DNA of 64,000 nucleotides, from positions 10,765,001 through 10,829,000 of the forward strand of contig CM028926.1 in assembly GCA_016801845.1 (NCBI GenBank), in the 5' to 3' direction. The DNA is from Polydactylus sextarius (taxonomy: Eukaryota; Chordata; Actinopteri; Polynemidae). The position numbers were made by a program, and so were the translations under genes. Below, one piece after another: positions 12,643-22,218 of the stretch. Every line of letters starts with the position of its first letter. The first letter of the stretch is position 1. The notes beneath the pieces are model-generated. The model ran no database searches. It had not been told where the DNA came from and saw nothing but the letters and a program-made list of their open reading frames with translations.

Positions 12643-15600
12643 GTGTGTGTGGGTGTAGTTTTTAGTTTTTTGTGACTTTATAAAACTGCAAACTTGAGTG
12701 AAAAAGATAAAAGACAAAAGGAGCTTTAACTCTAACACCAACAACAGAAATAAACAAACAAGAGAAAAGGTTGTTGGATTTCTGAGCATCAGTCACACAC
12801 ACACACACACACACACACATTCCTCACACTATTTCTAGCATGTGCAGCTAGGTTTTCTGTCCGTTGGGTTTTTCTGCTGCCAGCAGCGATTTAGCCTTTT
12901 TTCACTCTCTCTGCTCCAAAGAGCCAGAAAGAAGAAAGAAAAAAAAAGTCAAATGAGAAAAAGAACAAAGAAGAAGGAGAAGGAATGAGGACGGACACGG
13001 TGTGAAGGAGCGAGACGCGCTCAGGCCTCAGCGTCCACCATAACCACCGTCGTCTCTGACCTCCACCTTTTCTCTTTTCTTTTTTCTAATGAAGCTGAAT
13101 TCTCCACATTTTTCACATCTTCTGCCTCCAGCTGTTGTAGCCGTCCACACCCTGGAGGCTCCAGGCTGTCGAAACAACACACGCCTACAAATAACCCCCT
13201 GCCCCTCTGACCCTGACTAAACCGAACCGTCACTGTAACCCTGGTTCACCTGGTGCCACTGATCTTCACCACGTTCTTTAAACTGTTCATCGTACCAGAA
13301 CGTTCTGTTCCAGAACTTTGTTTTAAAAAAACAAAAGAAACAAAATAACCAGTTTCCAATTCAGTTTAATTTTAAACTTCATCTGATTTTGTTAAACATT
13401 TTTATGGGAAATAAAATGTCAAACAAGACGACATCGGTTTCATTTCCTCCTTCTCTTCTTCTTTACGTGATTTGTTTGTTTTTTTATTTATTATTTTTAT
13501 TTATTATTTATTATTTAGAGGAGCCACAGTGGTGGAAATAAGAAAAGAAAATAAAAAACCTTCACATCCTGGACATTCATACCCACAATCCTTTGTCACG
13601 TATCCAACTAAAGCTCAGTCTGATTTTTGTTTTTTTATTTTGTTTCAGTCCCAGAAAACCCTCCGGTCAACGTGAGCGCGGCGTTGAACGGCACCGAGGT
13701 GCTGATGTCGTGGGAGGAGCCTCCTGGGAAGCTGAACGGCGAACTGCAGGGCTACATGGTGGAGTACAGCACGCCAAGCAGCCACGTGGTCAGTCCAGGA
13801 CACACACACACACACACACACACTTCATCATCCAACAGTCACACTCATACCTTCCTCATCCTCACAGCTGATCGTCGACACCGGATTAGACTCTGAGCTG
13901 TCCATCAATCTGTCCGTCCCGTTGTCCAACGTGTCTTTCCGTGTTTGCGCCTACACGGGGGCGGGACAAGGACCCTGGACGCCGCAGCAGACGCTCACAC
14001 TGATTCATCCTGGTGAGAAAAAACACAGTCACTGATATAAATCACTGATTTAGCTTTTACAAAACAAGAAATACTGACTCAAGCTCTGATTTTTGTTTCC
14101 ACAGAAAAAGATCACATCAAAGGTGAGAGAGTTACTTTGTCTCATAATGACACAGCCATAATAGAAATGAGCTAATTTTTTTATTTTCTACCACGTGAAG
14201 TCAGTTCCTCCATCATGGTTCCTTCAGAAAAAAAACAGGGGAAGGAAGAGAAAGACAGAAAAAAAGGAGAAGAGAGGATCTTAAAGGGGAAGAGGCAGCG
14301 TGAGAGGAGAGGGGGTGAATGGAGGAGACATCATAAATATTTATAACAGGCAGGAACAGTGTAGCATCTCTGTTTGCTTAGTCTAATGGAGCCAGACAGA
14401 CAATTCAAACAACAAGAATGAGAGATAAAAAAGAAAAAGAAGAGGGAAAGTCGGGGGAGGGAGGGTGTGAATGGGAAGATAAGTTGAAAACAAAAAGCAG
14501 TGGGTGTTGGTGGACGAGTGAAGCGGTCGTTTGTGGGTTCGGGGATGAAGATGGGAATGAAAGAAAGAGAATAAATATTTAGATTTTAAAAGTAAAACTT
14601 GCAACAAGTGTTTTTATAGTTTAAATGAATGAAAAAGATCATTTCTGTTTGTAACTTTATTTCTCCCCCTCACATTTAAAACGTTACGTAACTAAAATGT
14701 CATCCGTCGCCGTCCGCACCCCTTCCCTCAGGTACGACGCCGCCCACCGCCTTTTCCTGGCACTGGTGGTACGTGGTGATGGCTATCGCCGGCGCCGTGT
14801 CCCTCGCTGTGCTTTTGGCCGTTTACGTGGCCAAACTGCGGCACAAGGAGACGAGATTCGGGTGCGTAGGATCGTGGGTAGAAAGGGAGGAAACTCCATC
14901 CCTGTGCCAAACCAAAAGAGAAAAAGATGTTTTTTTTTTCTTTTTAGTTTTAGTTCCATTTCTTTTCTCTGCCTTGTTTTGAAAAAAAAACCTTGTGAAA
15001 GAATTTTCAAGCATTTGGATGAAGTAGAAAACATCTGTTTTTCGATAGACCACCAGTTATTCTCACGAATTATGGAGCAACGCCATAAATACAGCTGTGT
15101 TTACGTATGAGCTGCACTGACCTCTCATTGTTTTTTTTGTTTTTGTGCAGAGAGGCGTTCGAGCCCATGATGGAGAGCGGAGAACTGGTGGTCAGATACC
15201 GCGCTCGCCGCACGTACAGCCGCAGGACGACTGAAGCAACACGTGAGTTGTTTTTCTTTTAGATTTACACCACAGAGACGGTGTCGGTGTCAGGAGCGTG
15301 TCCACACCTGCTTCGCTCTAGATAACAATACTCTAATGTAGCATAAGAAGTGTCTCCTCTTGTGCCTCGGGACCGGATCCACCAGTTCTCTTCTCGTCTG
15401 TCGTGACATTCGACACATCCTCGGTTTTGTTTGGTTGATCAAAAACAGAAACATGAAGCTGTAAGGGGTTAATTTGTCTCCCAACAGCTGTGAAAACCAG
15501 TCAGTCAGCTGAGCTGGCTGTAGAAAACAAGCTTTTCATATCGATTAGATATGCAGTCAATCCATTTTTGAGCCGTGAACTCGACTTGACTTCATTTTAA

Positions 15601-18600
15601 ATGTTTTACTGAAACCTGGAGATAAGGAGCAGGAGGATACAGTTACATCAGGGAACAAGTGACTGGACGTCGCTTTGCAGGAACGAGAACAGTCTGTAAT
15701 AACAGATGAGGTGTTGCACTGGAGTCAGGACGTCGTTTTAACGTCTCCGGCTCGAGTGACGACGTCGTACCTGTCGTATAAAAGCAGCGGCAGCAGCGGG
15801 ATCCTGTGTGCGTCGCCGTGATCGCAGACAGAGATACCAACCTGTCAACACAAGCACACACACTCAGGTTTCATGCAGCTGGGACACATTCAAGTCCTGA
15901 CACTGTCCCTCTGGCGTATACACGATAATCACACACAAGTCTCAACTTGCAAAAAGAAAAAGCAGCAAAAAGAGGCCACGAGAAAAACAAAACAAAACAA
16001 AAAATAAAAAAGATTCAGTGAATAAAATGAGCAGAAAGATGTGGAGATGATATGTGAGTGAGTCAATTGGTGTAAAACTCAGTGGGACTAAAGGCAGCGG
16101 ATCCGATCGGACGGATTTACTGTTGTCGCTGTCGTCAGACTGTAATTTTGGGCCGATTCTCAGGACAAAGACAAACCCCCCGAGGCTGCAGTTATTCTGC
16201 ACGTTTTGGCTAATAGCCGGTCACGCCAGCATGTGTCGGAACATGCCTGTGGACTGAGCACATTGTTGTCTGACTGATTGATAGTGTAGCAGCAGCTGGA
16301 GGGGGAGACGGTGATGCTGGTGGTGATGATGATGGTAGGGAGGAGGATCTTGTCTCGTCCCGGTCCAGATGTGAAGGCCTCTGACCTGGACCTGGTCTCT
16401 GAGGGATCACATGGTCACATGACGTGAAGTTACGACCTCAGAGGGACCGAGAGGCTTCAAATGACTTTTTTTCCTTCTTGTGTATTTTTTTAGTTTCAGT
16501 TGATGGACGACTTCAGGCGACTGCTTCGTGTATTGATATTATAATATTCATCACATGAATAAAAGTTAATGAAAAGCTGTTGTGACTTTTACGAGTCGAG
16601 TTCTTGTTTTTTATTTTCGTTGTTATTCGAGTCTGGCAGCGTTTATTAACACTTTGTTTCTGGCTCAACGTGACGCTTTGTGGTTGTTGTTTTTTTTTCC
16701 AAATGTTGTTAAAATTCCTCTTTTGTTTAAACAGTGAACAGTCTGGGCATCAGCGACGAGCTGAAGCAGAAACTTCAGGACGTGATGGTGGACAGACATA
16801 AACTGACTCTGGGGAAGACGCTGGGAGAAGGTATCGGTCTGTTTTGATGTGCTTTGACTGTGAATGTGCAGAGTTTTATTACGGAGATTAGGATGAGCTG
16901 GTTTAATCTTATCTCCAGTCGTTTACGTTGACGCCAATGAGCTCTGACCCTGAGTAAAGTGCACGGGGTCAGAGAGGTAAAGGTTTAATTAGGTGTTAAA
17001 TGAACTTTGCGTCTCTTTGTGCTTTAATCTCTCGTCTTTTCTTCAGGGGAGTTCGGCTCGGTGATGGAGGGGCTGCTGACTCAGGAGGAGTCTGTTCTCA
17101 AAGTTGCTGTGAAGACGATGAAGAGTGAGTAGACAGTAAAAGTACTCAGCTCTCACCACAATGAATCCCTTCATGTTGGTGAACACAGGCTGGTTTGACA
17201 GACAGACAGACCCCCCCCAGGGTCAAAAATCAGTGTTTTGGGGGCAAAAATCTCAGTTTTTGATCAGAAAACAGACAAAGACGAAGCTTGTGAAAAATAT
17301 CAAGCGAAGCAAAAGTTGACCCTGCGTAAAGTGCAGTGCCAAAGTAAAGACAATTATACAAAACCTCCCAATGTTGAAGTGAAAAGATGAATTTTTTTGG
17401 AGGGAAAGAAGCAGCTGCACTTTTTAGTGTTAAAACAAACAAGAAAGTGCTAGAAGTTTAATAAACTCAGCAGCCGAGACGCCGCCGGTGAAATAAACTT
17501 TGTGAAACCACATCATCTCACCTCTGAACGTCTCTTCTCCAGTCGCCATCTGTACTCGCTCAGAGATGGAGGATTTTCTCCGTGAAGCCGCCTGCATGAA
17601 GGAGTTCGACCACGCCAACGTGATGAGGCTTCTCGGTGAGCGACCTCAACAAACACGACAAGAAACAACAAGTTTATTTGTGTCTGGGACTGAACTAAAG
17701 ACCGAGCTGATTTGAGATGATAATGGGGATAAAACCAGTCGAGTGTGTGTGTGTTTAACAGCGAGTCGATGCTGTTTTTACAGGTGTGTGTCTTCAGACG
17801 GTGGAGAGCGAAGGTTACCCGTCCCCTGTGGTCATCCTGCCGTATATGAAACACGGAGACCTGCACAGCTATCTGCTGTACTCGCGGCTCGGAGACTGTC
17901 CTGTGGTTAGTTCACTTACAAACAAATCAAATCCTGCAACAAACACAATCACACAAAATGATATTTTAACAGCTTAGAGTTTATAAGTTCATACAAACGT
18001 CTGTCAGCAAAATCAGATCCAAAGTTCAACATGGATGTAAAAGTAACAGCGTCTCCACCCTGAGCGCTGAGATCATGAAAACACAAAAGATATGTGTCTT
18101 TCTGTCGCTCGCTGCAGTTTTACTCATTAATGGATGAAGTGTTTTTTGGAAACGACGACTGTCATACGCAATAAGTCCCAGAGGAGCTGGATTGAGTGCA
18201 GCACTTAATCAAAACAAGATTTCTGACGAATGTTGAAACATCCTCGGGTTCTGCAAAAAAAAAAAAAAAAGTTTGGAAAAAAATATGATCTCCTCCTTTG
18301 GGAAGAACCTTATTCTTCCCAAAGGAGGAGATTTTATTTGTTAGTATCTGGAGCAGAGAGCAGTCGGTTCAGACACATCCCAGATGCTGAGACGAGACGA
18401 GCTGCGGCGCCCCCTGCTGTGCAGAAGACAAACAACACAGACGAGCGACATTAAAGCTTTTTCTCTCTCTGGTTTCTCTCTTGTTTCCTTCAGTATCTCC
18501 CGTCTCAAATGCTGGTGAAGTTTATGACCGACATCGCTCGAGGGATGGAGTATCTCAGCGGCAAGAACTTCATCCACAGAGACCTCGCAGCTCGCAACTG

Positions 18601-20400
18601 CATGTAAACACAATCTCTGCTTCTGTTTTTTATTCTCTCTCACTTCCTGTGGTTGTTCTCAGTTACTCTTTTTCACTTTCCATATTTATTTCTGTGTGCA
18701 GCGTTGAGCAAATTATTTAAAAAGAACTAAAACTAAACCATGTTCAGACAGAATATTTTAAAATGATTTAATCCATCCAGTGTTTTATATTTTAAACCTT
18801 CAGTTCACACCGATTTCTAAATGTGTGTGTGTTTCTCAGGTTGAACGAGAACATGAACGTGTGTGTCGCAGACTTCGGTCTCTCTAAGAAGATCTACAAC
18901 GGCGACTACTACAGACAAGGACGCATCTCTAAGATGCCCGTCAAGTGGATCGCCATCGAAAGTTTGGCCGACCGCGTTTACACCACGAAGAGCGACGTGG
19001 TGAGTTTACACACTCTGACTGCAATAAAAGAGTTACGTGAAATTTTACGGATTCACTTCATTTTTAAGTATTAAAACCTCAACAGAAACAGAGAAGTAAA
19101 CGATGCAGCAGGAACTGTTTTTATGTGTGAAACTAGATTTTAAAAACTAAAAGATTATGATTTTTATTGCTTTAACTTCACTGAGATGTGAAAATGAGAA
19201 AAAGGGAATAATAATAATAAGGTGAAGTTTATTTTAGTGCAGCTCTTCAGGAAATGAACGTAACTCAATACAACGTCCACATGAGCTGCAAAAACACAAG
19301 AACTTGAGTTGGGAAATATTCTCCGTCTTATGAATAATAAATGATCCCGTGAACACAGAGTTTTAATGTGCTGACCTACATGTTTTCCACTTGACATTAC
19401 AAACATCTGTGATAGATATTAACAGTAACAGCTGCTTGTAGTGAATGTTTGAGGAGCGTTGGTTTCCACAAACGTCAAGAAAAACCTGAGCAAACAAGGC
19501 TGTTTTATTTCCAGCGTCGATGTTTGACAAGAGCAGATTCAAGGCTTTAAAAAGGGAATTTAAAAAAACCTCGTCAACCCTGTAACCCTCTCCGTCTCTC
19601 CGTCTCTCCGTCTCTTTGTGTCTTGCTCAGTGGTCTTTTGGCGTCACCATGTGGGAGATCGCCACCCGGGGTCAGACTCCGTATCCCGGCGTGGAAAACA
19701 GTGAGATTTACGATTACTTGAGACAAGGAAACCGTCTTAAACAGCCTCCAGACTGTCTGGACAGCATGTGAGTGTCTGCACACACTTCACAAGACACACT
19801 CAGACTGATAATGAAGCACCTTTCAAATCACTTTTCTTCACAGGAGACACAGATGAAACAAACAAAACACCAGACACACGTCTTTAACACACAACCAGTT
19901 CGGTGAAGACATCGTCTAATAACCGTTTCTGTGTCTGCAGCTACGCCCTGATGTTCTCCTGTTGGCTCCTGAGCCCCAAGGATCGTCCCTCGTTCGAGTC
20001 TCTGCGCTGCGAGTTGGAAAAAGCCCTGGAGGATCTACCGGACCCTCAGGACCCAGACGAGATCCTGTACGTCAACATGGACGAGTCGTCCATGGAGCTC
20101 GGGGCCGTCGGCGGTCGCGACCCCATCGGGGGACCGTCCCCTCTCTGCCTCAAGGGTCTGGACTCTGTGACCACGGTGGAGGTCCACCACCCGAACCGCT
20201 ACGTCCTCTGTCCCCAACACGAGACCAACAGAACCCTCTCCGACTCCATGGAGAGTCTGGACATGATGGTGTCGTCGTCTACAGCCACGCTGCCTCTTCA
20301 ACCGTCCTGTCACTCCACCCCCAACCCCACGCCGGCTCCGACGCCGACCGTCGACCTGCTCGACGACAGAGACGGGTCCCGGAAAATGCCCTGGCAATGA
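938..20400 (+). CDS. axl: AXL receptor tyrosine kinase (TAM family), complete, 20 coding exons
   Basis: Single-pass receptor kinase that, in the known family, binds GAS6 bridged to phosphatidylserine. Exons: 938-1019, 4076-4286, 4541-4641, 4721-4903, 7745-7825, 7918-8033, 9791-9986, 13649-13788, 13868-14012, 14105-14122, 14732-14861, 15151-15242, 16735-16830, 17047-17124, 17543-17635, 17784-17905, 18494-18603, 18840-18999, 19631-19767, 19941-20400. Phases match throughout and give 916 aa. Residues: signal peptide 1-27, Ig 28-131 and 132-219, FN3 220-323 and 324-418, transmembrane about 437-458, kinase about 515-785. Motifs: GEGEFG 529-534, K553 (VAVK), HRD 656-658, DFG 676-678, and the TAM signature KWIAIES. 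The tail has EILYVNM (Y807) and RYVLCP, which favour AXL over TYRO3 or MERTK. In-frame ATGs at 896, 938 and 956 compete; 938 or 956 gives a normal signal peptide. The exon 2 donor (GAG|gttcga) is weak but gives the expected Ig sequence. Confidence 0.93.
1020..4075 (+). other. axl intron 1: simple repeats and an internal direct repeat
   Basis: The 3-kb intron holds no supported gene. It contains an imperfect direct repeat (about 1348-1441 and 1691-1783), GAG repeats at about 2131-2160, and CA repeats at about 2522-2546 and 3239-3264. The ORFs across these stretches are low-complexity translations. The 3' part (3300-4075) shows nothing recognisable before the acceptor at 4075. Confidence 0.6.
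4904..7744 (+). other. axl intron 4: repeat-rich, no gene
   Basis: A 2.8-kb intron between the two halves of the second Ig domain. It holds a CCCT run near 6538-6563, GTGTGA-type repeats near 6730-6765, and a 'tcttggtcttg'-type fish repeat near 7015-7200. No ORF in it resembles a known protein. Confidence 0.5.
8034..9790 (+). other. axl intron 6, with TCC microsatellite and a foldback element
   Basis: Contains a long CTC/TCC microsatellite (about 8418-8456), a poly-A run near 8499-8513, and the inverted-repeat element described separately at 9303-9660. No coding region is supported. Confidence 0.55.
9303..9660. mobile_element. foldback/MITE-like inverted-repeat element
   Basis: The left end starts AATCAGATGAGTTTTGAGAA. 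The right end, read on the other strand, starts AATCAGATGAGTTTGGAGAA (19 of 20 identical). Near the centre a second inverted pair, with a core reading GTCGACGCCATCT, lies at about 9437-9468 and 9512-9548. Terminal and internal inverted repeats with no coding capacity suggest a small non-autonomous DNA element in axl intron 6. I cannot assign a superfamily and see no clear target duplication. Confidence 0.5.
9987..13648 (+). other. axl intron 7: longest intron, microsatellites only
   Basis: The 3.7-kb intron between the two FN3 domains carries a GGA run (about 11607-11637), a GT repeat (about 12612-12639), a CA repeat (about 12794-12819) and T/A-rich sequence near 13470-13515. Open frames here are low-complexity and show no family resemblance. 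Confidence 0.5.
14105..14122 (+). other. axl: axl exon 10, an 18-nt microexon
   Basis: The 18 nt are bounded by a pyrimidine-rich acceptor (ttgtttccacag) and a strong donor (gtgaga), and both junctions are phase 1. Inclusion adds six codons between the second FN3 domain and the transmembrane segment. Human AXL has a short alternatively spliced exon at this position, so this one could also be skipped without breaking the frame. Skipping is inferred. Confidence 0.75.
15243..16734 (+). other. axl intron 12, no gene seen
   Basis: The 1.5-kb intron between the juxtamembrane exon and the first kinase exon. I see scattered A-rich and T-rich stretches but no recognisable gene, RNA or transposon end. 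Confidence 0.45.
18288..18332. repeat. perfect 20-bp hairpin in axl intron 16
   Basis: The arm at 18288-18307 (ATCTCCTCCTTTGGGAAGAA) is exactly complementary to 18313-18332, with a 5-nt loop. It follows an A-rich run at about 18256-18270. It could be a relic of a foldback element or an RNA structure; the stem itself is certain. Confidence 0.8.
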
Positions 20401-20672
20401 CGGCTTCACTTTTAAAACAAAACAAAACACAAACAGTGTGCCGTCCTCTCAGCCCAAGTCCAAGAACTAGATCCAGCCTCTTGCTACTGACGGTTGAAAC
20501 TTTATGTGCCCCATCGTACATAATTTGCACAAACACACACGGCCGAAGGCATTCCAAGGAAGTGAAGGACTGAGATTATTTCAGCTCACCTCTCTTCTAA
20601 CACAAGCACAATTCCTAGTGAGTGTTAAAGTTCATGTGTGATCGCTGTAGTAGAGGAAACAGTTGATGCACA

Positions 20673-20712
<40 letters not shown>

Positions 20713-21748
20713 GACACAATCAGAGAAATGAATCCCCGGCCTCTACAGCAATAAAACACCACGTCTGCACAACTACCTGTCCAGAGCAGAGCAGAGCGAT
20801 CTCCTGCTCTTGATTAAGCTAAAAAAAAAAAAAAATCAAACGTCTCCGTGAAACCAGCTCAGACACTGCCAGACTGAATCTACAACTGAAGACAAAACAA
20901 AGTAAAAAAAAAAACTCAGGAGCTTGAACATTTCCAGTGAGAAAGCGTTAAACCACCACAACCCGAGAGGAAAAGTGTTTCACTGACGGACGGAGGAAAC
21001 TCATCAAATCTGGAAACAACCACCGGATGTAGCTTCTCCGACTCGACATGAGCCAACTCTCCTCACTGACTCATTCAACTGGTCTCATCTTCAACACAAC
21101 TCAGGAACCTGAGGCTTTTGCTCTACAGGGACGGAGGTACAAGTCAAAATCAAGAGGATACAAAGAGATAAAGGCAGACGGACTGAGGGTACGGACATGA
21201 AGATGATGTTACCTGAAGCAAACAGCAGGACGAGCTCTTCGCCTTTTGCTTTTGGCTCAAGCACAGTGTTATTACACGTTTTGTAATTTTGCTGATCTTT
21301 GTTTTTTCTACAACTTTGCACTAATGTTTTTTATATCAATGTATGTTTATAATTTGTATCTTTTTTTACTTTCTGTATATTCTCATTCTTTCTGTAAAAA
21401 AAAAAAAAAAAAAAAAGAAAGAAAAAAGAAACCGGAGAAACGTGACTTAACCTCGTCATCTTGACATCGTCCTTCAGCTCTTTTTCTCTTTTATTTTTAT
21501 TTTTTTTTACATCTCGAGGTTTAGCACTGTAAATAAAAGTCTGTAACCAGCAGAGTTGATCATCAGCTGCCTCTCGACATCATGCGACGCACTTATTTCT
21601 TCTTTTTCTACGCTTTAGTTCGTTAGTCTGTCATGGGAACGGACTCGACCACAGTCCAACACACTTTTTTTTTTTGGGAGAACGACATTTATTGTTTTAA
21701 ATGAAGCGCTGTGATTTTCAGTTGTTACATCCAAGGTACCTGTATGTA

Positions 21749-21786
<38 letters not shown>

Positions 21787-22155
21787 CAGTAAAAGCAGTT
21801 GTTTGTTGTACATGTAGCATCACTGAGTGACTTGTTAAGTTTTACTTCCAACACCTCTGGTACTGTAAACGTGGAGAAAAGACGCTGGTTTAAAATATTT
21901 CGCTTAAATCCCACAATTCCAATTAACTTTACCAAGTGCCTTCAAAGAGCCAGTATTTTATTTTGTTTTTGTTTAGTTTTTTGCATTACAGTAGCTGTGT
22001 GTGTGGATTGTAATGTATTTTCTCCTGGTGTGTTGAATTAGGAGAAAACTGTACAATAATTGCCTTTATATTGTCACTGTCATGATTTGTAAACAAATTT
22101 TTCTACAGTACATACAGTATTTTGTATAAGAAATAAATGTGTTCATCCATGAAGG
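20401..22155 (+). other. axl: axl 3' UTR with alternative poly(A) signals
   Basis: About 1.7 kb follow the axl stop with no further coding potential. AATAAA hexamers lie at 20750-20755, 21532-21537 and 22132-22137; the last is the most distal before the convergent galectin gene. The region also has a CA repeat (about 20667-20709), A-rich runs near 21397-21416, and a TA repeat (about 21752-21783). Confidence 0.6.
22132..22137 (+). terminator. axl: distal axl poly(A) signal AATAAA
   Basis: A canonical AATAAA hexamer followed by a GT-rich stretch. It is the last candidate before the opposing gene. A variant ATTAAA on the opposite strand lies 26 bp away (22164-22169), so the two transcripts probably end very close together. 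Confidence 0.55.
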
Positions 22156-22163
22156 AGTTTGGT

Positions 22164-22169
22164 TTTAAT
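22164..22169 (-). terminator. lgals4: candidate lgals4 poly(A) signal ATTAAA
   Basis: No AATAAA is present on the minus strand between the galectin stop and the axl signal. The common variant ATTAAA lies 50 bp past the stop codon, which would give an unusually short 3' UTR. Confidence 0.4.
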
Positions 22170-22218
22170 CTCAAACGTGTTGGATGATGAACAGGATGTT
22201 TACATCAGTGTGTGTGTC

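Noticed and set aside
938..20400. TYRO3 or MERTK identity for the receptor kinase
   Set aside because: The C-tail YVNM and RYVLCP motifs, the SVLKVAVKTMK region and the juxtamembrane YSRRTTEATLNSLGIS segment fit AXL better.
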